64,000 bases of DNA from positions 59,896-123,895 of the forward strand of contig NZ_AZEL01000044.1 in assembly GCF_001434975.1 (NCBI RefSeq). Reading direction: 5' to 3'. Shown one piece after another: positions 45,700-56,500 of this stretch. A program made the position numbers and the translations under genes. This DNA is from Lactobacillus gallinarum DSM 10532 = JCM 2011. Its GTDB lineage: Bacteria > Bacillota > Bacilli > Lactobacillales > Lactobacillaceae. A model generated the notes under the pieces. The model saw only the letters and a list, made by a program, of their open reading frames with translations, was not told where the DNA came from and searched no databases. Position 1 is the stretch's first letter; every line of letters starts with the position of its first letter.

Positions 45700-47217
45700 T
45701 CATTCTTTATCAAGTGCTCTTTGATAGCATTGTGTACCAGCAATATATCCTGATGCTAAAGAAAAGCCATTAGCCGTGCCACCAACAAGGTATGGTACAC
45801 CCCAGAAGTCACCATCAGCACCGGCAATAAATAGGCCATTTATGACTTGATTAAACTTATTTAAAGCACAACAAACGCCATTAGTTTTAATACCGCCTTG
45901 GGTAACCCAGCCGGAGAAGTCATTCTCAATAACGTAGAATGGTCCTTTATTAATTGGATTCAAAAAGTTAGGATCTTTGAATAATTCTGTATCTTCACCT
46001 TGCTGACACATTTGGTTGTAATGCTGAATTTCTTTACTTAAATTAGTCAAATGTGACTTTTGCTCTAGTTCTTCTAAAGTATCAGCTTGCCAGCACCAAC
46101 CTTCACTTTCTGCCTTTTTAATGTCTTGATCAACATTCTTTAAAATCTGGTTAGCAAATGCCATAACAAACATTGGTGCAGTAACTTTCGTCTTCAAATA
46201 CTTCTGCGTATATTGATCCAAGGTCATTGTCTTGAGAATATCTAGTGTACTTTGATCAACAACAGAATAGAATTTGCCACCTTCTCTGATTAACGGCTCG
46301 CTGTTATACATGGTCCGCTTGCACAATTCTGCTTCATCTACAAATCTTAAGCCGTGGTTATTTACAATTACTCCACCCAAAAGAGCAATTCTGAATAAGG
46401 AGTTGTCACCCCATAATGTCTTCATAAAAGTAGCAGATTTATGGTTAACCCCACCGCCTTCATTCATAGCAATCGTGAAATTTTTACCCATTTGTGCGCC
46501 AGCTTATTGAGCTAACTTAATTCCTGAGCCATCTACGAATGCATTAGCATAACCGTAAACCTTAGGGATGCCATAGTAACGTTGGATCATTTGATCATTA
46601 TGCAAGAAGCCACCGCCACAAATAATGACTCCACCTTTGGCATTAACTTGTACAAGCTTTCCATCTTCTTTTTGTGCAATAACTCCAGTAACCTCATGAT
46701 CATTGTTAAGAATTTTTATTACCTTAGTTGACCAAAGTTGTTTTACACCAGCTTGATCAACTATTTTTTGAAATTGAGCGGCACGTTTAGGACCAGATTC
46801 TTTGTAAATATTACCTGTTCTCTTAGTAATATCATCACCAGGCTTAGCGTCTGTATATGTTGGAATGAAAGTTACTCCGCCATCTTTTAATAAATCAATG
46901 GCCTTACCGGTCGCCCTTAACGCATTAAGTGTAAATCGACCATTAGCTTGATAATTATTCTTCTCCCAAACATAGCGAAAAGCTTCACCAACAGTCATAT
47001 AATTTGGATATTTTTTCTCGTCTTCAGTTTCTACAGCTAAAGCAGCAGTTGAGTAAACGTTGTTCATTTCGGTAAAATCTTGTGCACGATCAATACCAAC
47101 AACTTTTGCCCCGTCCTTAGCTGCTTTAACTGCTGCAGTCATTCCTGCAGCACCAATACCTACAGTTACAACATCACAATTTAAAACTTCATCAACTTTT
47201 TGATTCATTTCTTTCAC
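45700..47217 (-). pseudogene. FAD-dependent reductase interrupted by an in-frame stop
   Basis: The first part (47217-46507) has the FAD site CDVVTVGIGAAGMTAAVKAA. It reads to GSGIKLAQ and meets a TAA (46506-46504). The same frame continues without shift as AGAQMGKNFTIAMNEGGGVN and ends GGTANGFSLASGYIAG. Only one substitution (for example AAA or CAA to TAA) separates it from a 505-residue enzyme. It lacks an FMN domain. Its C-terminal active-site region differs from both other subtypes here. The stop may be decay, a sequencing error or rare read-through. Confidence 0.8.
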
Positions 47218-47220
47218 CTG

Positions 47221-49041
47221 CTAATCCAATGACTTAATATATTCGGTCGCATTCATAACAGCATGACGACCTGAATTTACACAGTGAGCACAGCAAGATC
47301 CACCTAAGTTAATGGTGTAAATTTCTTTATATTGCATGGCACTATCAATTCCTGCAGCATATAAACCAGGAATCTTGTTCCAATTGTCATCAATAACTTC
47401 AAAGTGACGATTCTCGCCAATTCCGCCAATGCTAATGGCATAAGATTGATCCAAACGGGCAATGTAATATGGGCCCTCATCAAGAGCAACTAAGAATTTA
47501 CGATCTTTACCATATTCTTCATCTTCACCATTTTGGCAATATTGATTGTAGCGTTTTACCTGTGCTACAAAATCATCAACTGGCAAACCGACCTTTTCTG
47601 CTAATTCTGATAAAGTATCAGCCTTATATAAAGAATTACCCTTATTTTCTTTAACTGAACGGTCAAGTATTCTTAATGCACGCTCTTCATCTTGATCTGC
47701 AAATTGATCAATACCTTGCATACTCTTTTGTTGTTCTTCAGTTAGGTCTTGTAAGTTAGCTTCATACTTAGCAAACATTTTACGTGTGAAGACTAAATAT
47801 CCATGCTTAATAAATTTAAATGGTTGAGATTGTAAGATGGCATTGCGGTCTGTAATACTTTCATCAGTAAATCTAACACCATATTGGTTTACCCAAAGTG
47901 CTGGACCACCTGAAAGCAAATCACGTCCATTACCCAAAGGAAGAGCCTGAATATAATTGGTGATCAGTGGAGCTGAACGATCAAATGAATCTTTAGCACC
48001 AGCAGCTATAGCCATCTTATATGCATCCCCTGTTGAACCTTTCATTCCAACAAACAACATGTTCTTAGTGTTCCAACCTTGACGATGTACCAGCTTTTTA
48101 TCTTGACCAAAGCCACCCGAAGCAAAAATAACTGCTTTAGCATTAATCTGTACTACTTGGTCATCAATGTTGGCATATACACCCTTAACAGTCTTGTTTT
48201 CGTAAATCAAACCAATTACTGGTGAAGAAGTACTAATATCAACGCCTAGTTCTTTAGCTTTCTTTTCCATGAACGGAACATAACCAGTGGCACCTCTACC
48301 ACCTTTAAACCAATGGAAAGTTGGTAATGGACAAGTGTGGTGATAATCATCTACACGATCAAATTGAACGCCTTGTTTTTGCAGCCAGTCTATGTTCTCA
48401 GCGGTATTGTTAACTAAATCGACCCAGAACGAACCATCAGCTTGATATTGAATGGTCTTTAACTCATTCTCAACAACTTCCTGCTTGCTAAAATTAATAC
48501 CTGCCTTCTTCTGCATTGCAGTTTGAGCACCCATCATGCCTTCAACACCAAGACCGTTACCACCGACAAAACCATTTTTCTCTAACACAATGGTCTTAAT
48601 GTCTTCATAACCAGCTTGAACTGCAGCTGATAAACCAGAAATACCGCTTCCTACAATCACCAAGTCTGTATTTTCTACTTTATCAATGTGGCTAGGCTTT
48701 TTAATCCATTTAGCATAATTATCAGATTCATCGTTAGTTTCTTCTGACTTTTGAACTTGACGTTCAAAGTCATGAATATTACCACCCGCATCTTTTATCG
48801 CATGTTGTGTGGCATCCAAAATACCATTGCTAGAAACAGTAGCCCCTGAAACTGTATCTACACTAATGGATTGATCCTTAATAATGCGATTACTCATTTT
48901 ATTTAAGGTATTTTCTTCAAGAGTAGACATGTCATTGGTTTGTGACTTAATTTGAACAATTTTATTATCTTTTATATCAATACTAAGTGTTAAAGGTCTT
49001 TCCATTCCCTTAGCTTGTTCTACAAATTTGCCATCTTTCAT
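47221..49041 (-). CDS. FMN-binding/FAD-dependent reductase (flavocytochrome c/urocanate reductase-like)
   Basis: 606 residues; first gene of the cluster, with AGGAGG upstream. FMN_bind domain (about 1-90) with DTVSGATVSSNGI, the Thr form for covalent FMN. The FAD domain starts TDLVIVGSGISGLSAAVQAG, and the substrate part ends TINLGGSCCAHCVNSGRHAV, close to the gene at 42075. About 55-60 percent of positions appear shared by eye, so the two are duplicates. Arg of the fumarate site is missing in both. It is transcribed from a region just after the LysR terminator. Confidence 0.85.
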   Translation of the reverse strand: MKDGKFVEQAKGMERPLTLSIDIKDNKIVQIKSQTNDMSTLEENTLNKMSNRIIKDQSISVDTVSGATVSSNGILDATQHAIKDAGGNIHDFERQVQKSEETNDESDNYAKWIKKPSHIDKVENTDLVIVGSGISGLSAAVQAGYEDIKTIVLEKNGFVGGNGLGVEGMMGAQTAMQKKAGINFSKQEVVENELKTIQYQADGSFWVDLVNNTAENIDWLQKQGVQFDRVDDYHHTCPLPTFHWFKGGRGATGYVPFMEKKAKELGVDISTSSPVIGLIYENKTVKGVYANIDDQVVQINAKAVIFASGGFGQDKKLVHRQGWNTKNMLFVGMKGSTGDAYKMAIAAGAKDSFDRSAPLITNYIQALPLGNGRDLLSGGPALWVNQYGVRFTDESITDRNAILQSQPFKFIKHGYLVFTRKMFAKYEANLQDLTEEQQKSMQGIDQFADQDEERALRILDRSVKENKGNSLYKADTLSELAEKVGLPVDDFVAQVKRYNQYCQNGEDEEYGKDRKFLVALDEGPYYIARLDQSYAISIGGIGENRHFEVIDDNWNKIPGLYAAGIDSAMQYKEIYTINLGGSCCAHCVNSGRHAVMNATEYIKSLD

Positions 49042-49109
49042 AATTAAGCCTCCTAATAGTTAAATTACTTCAATCTCATAGTATGTCACCGCTTACATAA
49101 ATGCCAATA

Positions 49110-49154
49110 TAAAAAAGTGATCTGCCATAAGTTTTACCTATGACAAATCACTTT
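49110..49154 (-). terminator. Terminator overlapping the end of the LysR gene
   Basis: Minus-strand stem AAAGTGATTTGTCATA/TATGGCAGATCACTTT followed by TTTATA. The first arm includes the last codons and stop of the regulator gene. Confidence 0.85.
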
Positions 49155-50008
49155 GCTTTTCTAAAGAAATCTATTGTTTTAATATCATCGTTATTCCTTA
49201 GCATAGCAAGAGAAATAACATACTTATGAGGTGTATCTACAACTTCAACCTTACAGATATCCTCATCATTAATGGGATATTGGTCAGGTAAGAATCCCAC
49301 ATAATTATTATGTTTTATCAGGAAAAGTTCTGTTGAAACATCGTTGCACTCTTGAACCACATTTAGCTTTAATCCTAAATTGCGTGTTTCCTTCGCCATT
49401 AAGTCATAAGATTTACCAATAATCTTTCGTTTTAACATAATCAAAGGATAATGGTATACTTCGACCATTGTTGCTTTTTTGTGAGCTAAGGGATGTTTTG
49501 AATTTACACAAGCAATAAATTTACCACTTGCAATTGGAATACTTTCAATTTGTGGATCATCAGCAAATTCAGATTGAAACGAAATAACTAGATCATACTG
49601 TTTATTCTTTAGTTCCTCGGCAGCCTGACCTACATCTACTTTTACGATATCGATATTCTGATAATCCAGTTTGGTCATAATTTTTTCTAATTCACGTAGA
49701 TCAGTTAAAGAAGTATAGCCTATAGTTAATTTCAGTGACTGATGATCAATATATTGCTTTATATTATTTTCAAATATATCGTATTGCGATAATACCTTCT
49801 TAGCTTCTAAATAGAAAATCTGACCTACCTTATTTGCTTTTACCGGGGTAACCCGCCGATCAATTAAAGTATACCCTAGTTCTTTTTCAATTTCATGAAT
49901 CTGTTGAGTAATACTAGTTTGCGAAACATGATTGATTTTCCCAGCTTGGGTAAAGCTACCACTATCAATCACATCACAAAAATATTTCATCTTGGTTAAT
50001 GTAATCAT
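49148..50008 (-). CDS. LysR family transcriptional regulator
   Basis: 286 residues from MITLTKMKYFCDVIDSGSFT; AGGTGAT precedes the ATG at 50008. The N-terminal winged HTH shows QAGKINHVSQTSITQQIHEI and ELGYTLIDRR. The effector-binding domain (about 90-280) follows. It lies just upstream of, and in the same direction as, the flavoprotein cluster, with its own terminator between, so it is the natural candidate to control it, perhaps in response to the substrate acid. The gap 49042-49110 would hold its operator; I saw no clear T-N11-A site. Confidence 0.9.
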   Translation of the reverse strand: MITLTKMKYFCDVIDSGSFTQAGKINHVSQTSITQQIHEIEKELGYTLIDRRVTPVKANKVGQIFYLEAKKVLSQYDIFENNIKQYIDHQSLKLTIGYTSLTDLRELEKIMTKLDYQNIDIVKVDVGQAAEELKNKQYDLVISFQSEFADDPQIESIPIASGKFIACVNSKHPLAHKKATMVEVYHYPLIMLKRKIIGKSYDLMAKETRNLGLKLNVVQECNDVSTELFLIKHNNYVGFLPDQYPINDEDICKVEVVDTPHKYVISLAMLRNNDDIKTIDFFRKAK

Positions 50009-50051
50009 TAAGATCACCTATTATCTTTAACAGTAATATTAATCTAATTAA

Positions 50052-53000
50052 TTATTTAACTACAATGTTTCCATCTAAGACTTTATACTGTGTTTTTTCC
50101 AAGTCAGCTTTTCTAGTACTTGCCTTTTGTATGTTTTTACCAACATTTTCCATTTCTCGTATGCTATCTGGATTAAAGAATTTAATATACTTATTGATTT
50201 CTAGCCAAAACACATTGGGGTTATTAGCAATTTCTTGAACTATTGGGAATAACTCATCATCTTTGTCAATAGTTTCTACATATTTTGTAATATCTTTTAG
50301 TAGCTTAGGATCAACATCTACTGATTGAAGCTTAGACATAACCATTTGTGGCTCTTGAGATGCACTAGTTCTCAAAGCAACCGCAGCTTTAACTGCAGTC
50401 TTATTCTTAGTTGAATCTATATTTTTAGCAAAAAATTCATGTTGCTTATTGTATTCAGCCACCTGTTGCTTTACGACATTGTAAATTTTGTCCTTCGCCC
50501 TTTCTACTGCCGTTAATGCATCCCCCTGTGACAAAGCTTGGCTATTATGAACATCAAATGCAATTTCACCGTTTAAATTCTTCTCAGCATCAATTATCTC
50601 AACCTTTTTAGAATCATTTACATCAACCAGAATGTTTTCCTTTTCAAGATATGATCCATTTACGTCATAGTATTTAATCTCTACAACAGCAATTGAATGA
50701 TCTTTTTTTCCATTTGAGAAACTATAGTCAGGTATAAGTGGAGCTTTAAGCGGTATTAATTGATTAGCTTTAAAGTCATACATGCGCTTATTAGCTTGCT
50801 GATATGCTTCTGAGTGCTTTTCTGAAGAGAAATCAGAGTGATTAATCATCTGATCGTCTGTCTTATCAAGCATTGTCTTAACTGCATTCTGCTTCTTTTC
50901 CGTAATATCTTTTAGGTAGCCTTCATATTGAGGTAAAACTACATTATCAAATTCAGTGTCGTTTAATACCCCTTCCATTTTATTACCTAGACGCTTCATC
51001 ATCTTTAATTGTGAGTTGATAGATTGATAAATTGGAAAAGTGTAAATGTAGATTTGATCGTTGTTATCACCTTTAGGTAATGGTCTATCAATACGACCAA
51101 TACGTTGTTCCAAAGTCATAGGGTTGTAGGGTAGATCAATATTCATCAAGGTTACGGCATCCTGCAAGTTTTGACCAGTTGAAATAGTATCTGTAGCCAC
51201 CACTAAGTCGATTTGAGAATTATCATCTATTAATTCTATTGCTTTTTTAGAACGTGGTGAGAAGTGATTTAACACATCTTTTTTAGTCGATGGTTTTTGA
51301 TTAATCAGTGCAGAATAACCATTTTCATCAGTATTAGAAGCACCAGTAATCATACCCATTGGGTATTTAAGCTGTGGTCTATTGTAATGAGTATAAAGCC
51401 TATCATAGTAATACTCTACAGTGTCCGCAAACTGTGATACTAAGATGATTTTATGACCTTTAGCACGTTCTTTATCAATGCATTCGATAATTTCATCAAC
51501 TTTTTCATCAACCTTACTATAGGCTTTATTCAAGCTATCAATCAGCATCTTTAACGTAGAAACATCGCTGTTATAATCTGCAGTCATCTGTTCTACGGCA
51601 TTTTTAGCTTTTTTGACAGTCAAGTCATCAATTTGAGCTTTTAGATTTTCGATATATCTTTGTTTTCTAAGTTGGGATCTAACAGATTGCTGAGAAGGAT
51701 CTACAGGTTCGGACGGCTCAAAATCTTTAAATAAAAGATTTACATTATCTTCATATTCAAGAACACCATAAGCAGTGCCTAAAAATCCTTTATAGTGATT
51801 TAGAAGCTCCTTACCTTTTAAGAATGACATAGGTTTTAAATACAAGTCATTTAATTTTTCTAGTTTGTCTACGATATGCTGTAAAGAAGTAACATAAGCT
51901 TTCCAACTTGAATCGGCTCTCTTAAGAAGCATCATCTTAAGCTGTTTAGCCCCCAGTTCTTCCTTACTATCGTCAATATATTTGATCGGATCTTGGTATG
52001 GAAACTTTAAATCGGCAATTACATCAAAGTTGGTACTGAAAATTTCATTCTTTCTTGGTTCATATGGAATGTCAACGCTTGGGAAGTTTCTATGTGGAAA
52101 GCGTGTACCCTTTCCGCCATAAGTCTTTCTAGTACGTTGAAGATAAACGTCAGACCAAAATTCTTTAAAGGCTGCATCGTCATTTGCTAAATGTTTTACC
52201 ACCTTATTAGTCAGCTTATTTGGCGATAACAAGAAATATTGCTTATATTTTCTATCATTTGGAATAGCATCTACCTTAAGAAATAGCGATCCAATGTTAA
52301 TTACGTCCTCACGAGCATTATTCCACGGTGTAGCAGTTAATAATAAGCCTTTTACATTAGGATTGCATTGTCTCATGTACAATACTTTCTTATATGCTTC
52401 AGTATTATTATTCTTGAAACCTAAGTGTGCTTCATCAATAACTATTAAAGTGTAGTTATTGTCCTTAAGCTGATCGTAGTCCATATTAACAAGTTGTTGG
52501 CGTGAAATATATTCATACTCATGCTTCTTAATACCGACCGCTTTTAATTCATCGTGCCACTGATCTTTTAATTTGGTATCAGCGATAATTAGTATTCTGT
52601 TAACACTTTCTGTTTCCAAATAGAGTCTTATGACACCTGCTGCAGTTCTAGTCTTACCTAAACCTACCCCATCAGATAAAACAGCGGTATTTAAAGAATC
52701 AAGTTTTTCCTTAACACTAATAATTCCGCTTCTTTGGTGTGGGAACAATTCTTTAACCCATTCTTTGTTCATATCAAGTTCAGCGTATGGTTGAGCAAAG
52801 ATATTGGCAAAGTCATAGTAAGTTTCCTTAACTGGTTTATATTGTTGAAGTGTCTGTTTAGCGCCATTACTTTTAACGATTTTGATCAGTTCAGGTGAAA
52901 AGTCGGTAACTTCATCTTTAGAAAGCCATAAGTCGTTATACCAGTGGTGTAAGGCAAAGAAACCATCTTGAGTTAATACATTTAGTTCTGTATTCCCCTC

Positions 53001-53504
53001 TAAACCGGACTTTGAGAAGTTAGATGATCCTACAATAGCCGTCCCATAACCAGTATTTAAGCTAGAAGCAAACAGATAGCTTTTAGCATGGAAGTAATTG
53101 GCAGTACCAGTGTAGATTTTAATTTCAATACGTCCTTCTTTGATCCATTCAGCTACTTTACCTAGAAATTCCTTGTCTGAAATTTTACTGGTATCTTTTT
53201 CAGTTGAATCTTGAATTAGTTCAGCATAATCATGGTATTTACCACTATCTAAGACATTAACTGTAGCACCGTTAGTTTCATTACCCATCAAAATGCGGAA
53301 ATGACCATTACGGTTATCCATAAAGTTGGTAAATTCATCTTTTAAAAGAAGTAACCCACTAATGTAAAAGTAGCCTACAGCTACATCGAGTATTCTAAAT
53401 TCTTCTTTTTTGAGAAGATATTTTAAGGCATCAGTCATTGATACATTGCGGTTATCAATAACCTTTCTACCCAAGAGCTGATCTTCAAATGTAGTATCAG
53501 TCAT
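50052..53504 (-). CDS. Phospholipase D-like/SF2 helicase fusion (candidate defence effector)
   Basis: 1150 residues. A PLD-type nuclease domain (about 20-185) has H139xK141 in YFHAKSYLF, then GSSNFSKSGLEGN and E. The SF2 (SNF2-like) helicase follows: Walker A DGVGLGKT (278-285), DEAH (357-360), TAT (390-392), and the C-terminal half with VVATDTISTGQNLQDA (about 770) and QRIGRIDR (about 800). A charged tail with coiled segments completes it. PLD-helicase proteins occur in restriction-like systems, where PLD acts as the nuclease. The start shares one base with the methyltransferase stop (TAATG), so the two are coupled. It resembles the DrmD/HepA helicases but does not fit a named system fully. 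Confidence 0.85.
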   Translation of the reverse strand: MTDTTFEDQLLGRKVIDNRNVSMTDALKYLLKKEEFRILDVAVGYFYISGLLLLKDEFTNFMDNRNGHFRILMGNETNGATVNVLDSGKYHDYAELIQDSTEKDTSKISDKEFLGKVAEWIKEGRIEIKIYTGTANYFHAKSYLFASSLNTGYGTAIVGSSNFSKSGLEGNTELNVLTQDGFFALHHWYNDLWLSKDEVTDFSPELIKIVKSNGAKQTLQQYKPVKETYYDFANIFAQPYAELDMNKEWVKELFPHQRSGIISVKEKLDSLNTAVLSDGVGLGKTRTAAGVIRLYLETESVNRILIIADTKLKDQWHDELKAVGIKKHEYEYISRQQLVNMDYDQLKDNNYTLIVIDEAHLGFKNNNTEAYKKVLYMRQCNPNVKGLLLTATPWNNAREDVINIGSLFLKVDAIPNDRKYKQYFLLSPNKLTNKVVKHLANDDAAFKEFWSDVYLQRTRKTYGGKGTRFPHRNFPSVDIPYEPRKNEIFSTNFDVIADLKFPYQDPIKYIDDSKEELGAKQLKMMLLKRADSSWKAYVTSLQHIVDKLEKLNDLYLKPMSFLKGKELLNHYKGFLGTAYGVLEYEDNVNLLFKDFEPSEPVDPSQQSVRSQLRKQRYIENLKAQIDDLTVKKAKNAVEQMTADYNSDVSTLKMLIDSLNKAYSKVDEKVDEIIECIDKERAKGHKIILVSQFADTVEYYYDRLYTHYNRPQLKYPMGMITGASNTDENGYSALINQKPSTKKDVLNHFSPRSKKAIELIDDNSQIDLVVATDTISTGQNLQDAVTLMNIDLPYNPMTLEQRIGRIDRPLPKGDNNDQIYIYTFPIYQSINSQLKMMKRLGNKMEGVLNDTEFDNVVLPQYEGYLKDITEKKQNAVKTMLDKTDDQMINHSDFSSEKHSEAYQQANKRMYDFKANQLIPLKAPLIPDYSFSNGKKDHSIAVVEIKYYDVNGSYLEKENILVDVNDSKKVEIIDAEKNLNGEIAFDVHNSQALSQGDALTAVERAKDKIYNVVKQQVAEYNKQHEFFAKNIDSTKNKTAVKAAVALRTSASQEPQMVMSKLQSVDVDPKLLKDITKYVETIDKDDELFPIVQEIANNPNVFWLEINKYIKFFNPDSIREMENVGKNIQKASTRKADLEKTQYKVLDGNIVVK

Positions 53505-56500
53505 TAATTTTCCTCACTCAATCTATCATAACTGTCCAAAATACGTTGTGTTTCATCTTGTACATCTTTCATATGGTTAGCGCTCTCAAAGGTATGCATT
53601 AATGTAACTACTTCTTGTCTAGTTAAATTAAAATCAATCATAATTCGTGCATTAAGGTCTGCAACTAATTGATCATGGTCATAATTCTGATATACATCTC
53701 CAAATGCAAGTCCTTTCAAATCATTATAGTAACCCGTATTTTCTTTTAATAAATATGCAACAATTTCTATTATTTTATCTGCATCGCGAAAATCCACTTT
53801 TTGAGGTAAAGGCAATCTTCTTAGATAAATATTATTCACATTTATAGATATTAATTGTCTTAATATAAAATCCAAAACATATGAATTTAAAACTCCCAAA
53901 ATAAACAACTTATCCGACAGTTTCATTTTAGTGGGCATATTTTGTGTAACTAAACTATTTGAACTAATCGTGTTTGGAGGAAGCAAGGTAGCAATTAATG
54001 ATCTTTGATTCGTAGCACTTGCTACAGTTCTCAAAGCAATTCTATAGCTATTTACCTTAGATGTAAGAGCATTAGGAATTTGATCACTTTTTATTCCATA
54101 TTTTACTTTTGAAGGTAACAGTTTAAATTGATTCATATATTTTCCTTCATACATTGGTATTTGATCTGAACCATTATTTATTGGATCAAATAATGTAGAA
54201 TCATATGTTCTATTCAATTCATAAGAAAAACTAATTATTTTAGATTCTCTTAACAAAGGAAAAGCAGTTTGAATCTTTCGAAATAGATCAAAAGTTTTTT
54301 TATCAGGCGTTTCTACCATATTGTATCCTTCTGGCTCTACCTGCTTTAAAAAATTAATCGGATATCTATATTTAGCACTACTATTATTTAAATTCTCTAA
54401 ATCAGTTTGATAAAAGAAAACATTAAAATTATTATCCTTATTAGATTGATCTTTTCCTTCATATGTTAAACAACCAAATTTATATCTTATATCAACTGCT
54501 TTAAATATCTTTTTACGGTTGGCAAATGAAAGAAACTCCATTACATGATAGTGATCAAATAACAAATGTCTTAATCCTGCTGCACCATTATCAGTAGCAA
54601 AATTATCTGGAACCAAAATACTATATTTTCCATCTATTTTGCCAAGCTGTGAAAAACGTTCTATTGCACTCTTATATAAATTTAAATGAGCAGGCGCTTT
54701 TTTTCCATCCACTTTCCAATTTTGAAATCTAAACGCATTTGAACTTGTAAAATATTTTGATCCAGCTTTATATTTCTTTTGTTCTTCATTCCATTTTTCT
54801 TCAATTTCTGGGAATTTTTCCTTTAATGCTTTTTCTAATTTCTTTTTAGCTTTTTTGGTAGGTAACTTACGATAACTTTGATCATATTCTGAAAAGAACT
54901 CATCTGCATTAGGAATCCAAACTTCCCACGGAGGATTGCCAATGACAATATCTAAGCCACCATGAGATTTAAGGGTACCATCTTCATTAAAGAATATTTC
55001 AGGCAAGCAAAACTCAATACAACTAATTTCAAGGAAGCTAGCGTATTTAGATACATCGCCTGCTTCTGGCAATACTTTTTCAGTTAGCTCATCTCGTAAT
55101 TTAGTAAATGCTGAAAAGTCTGTTGATTTGAGTTTTCTTAACTTGGCTATATCTTTCGTGTATTTACTAAAGACTTCTTCACGTTTGTAATAAGGAACGG
55201 CATTAATTAATGAGTTTGCGTGAATCAATGTTCTACCAATAAGTTGTGGCAACTTGGTATTCTTAGGCTTATGCTCTAGGGATGATAAAGTCAAAGTTAA
55301 ACTAGCAATAATGATAGCTTTGTAGTCAATATCAACGCCATAGATCATATGCTTCATTACATAGTCTTCCCATAAGTATTGACTATTTTCAGAGTTGCTT
55401 AGGAAATCGTACTTGTCCCTAATTTCTTGAGGGAAGTCTAATGCGTTAAGCATAGGAAACTGTTCTGCAATCTTTAAGAATGCTCCTCTTAAGAATGATC
55501 CACCACCACAAGAGAAGTCTGCAATCTTTAAATCTAATAAATGCTTGATTGCATTATCTATTTGGGTAATATCACCAGCCTTGAGGGATGTTTTAATAGC
55601 GTCATATCGCTTTTGGAATTCTACTGCCACGGTTTGATTTACCATATAGTCAACAAAATGTTGGTCGGTATAGTAAGCACCCTTGTTTTTCTGCTCTACT
55701 TCATCATCGCCAAAGAATACGACTGGTTTATTAGTTTCTTTGTCTAAAGTGATTTGAACGTTTTGGCTCATCGAGTCTTCGTATTGTTTTTCAATCGCTT
55801 CAGGTGGCATATCCTCAAATCTAAAGCTGAAGTTACCTTCCTTAGTGTCGATATAAGGCTTAGCCCAATCAACATCATTTTGTTTTGCCAATTCATTATC
55901 AATTTTGGTAGCTGCATCCCCAATGGAACCGGCAAATAGGTCGCCACCATAAGCCAATTCAAATTGTTTACTTGCCTTTTTGCTTAGATTAGCAAGGTAA
56001 TCTTTTTTACCTTCCTTAATCTGTACTTGAGAAGTAGCCTCAACCTCTTCCGGAGTAAAACTAGCTTTAAATATATCTAATTGTTCAATTGACGTTTTTT
56101 GTCTATTTAATTTCTTGATATCTTTTTCTTCGCTAACATTTTTAGCAATATTAACTGCTTTTTCAATAGCTTCATCAAGCGTACCATCACCAACACCTAA
56201 TGCAATTCCATCAACATTAAAGGAGTCTGGACCATAATATCCTTCTAAGAAGCGCCTCATTAATTGTCTTAATGAAATAGTATCAACCACAGTTGAAAGA
56301 ACCTTTTTGTAAGAGTCATCTTGAACAAGCTCGTTGATATTATTTTGCTCAATGTATACTTTAGCTTTATCAGACACCAGATTCTCTAGATATTTTTTGA
56401 GATCTGAAGCAGTAATCCATTCTGAAAGCTTCTTTCTATAAAGAGATACCATAGTCAAGAACCCACTTGAGAGCTCACGTCTAAAGGCTTTGTCATCAAT

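Noticed and set aside
44265..48000. Plus-strand frames of 60-80 codons inside the flavoprotein genes
   Set aside because: They are shadows of well-supported minus-strand genes without ribosome sites or recognisable sequence.
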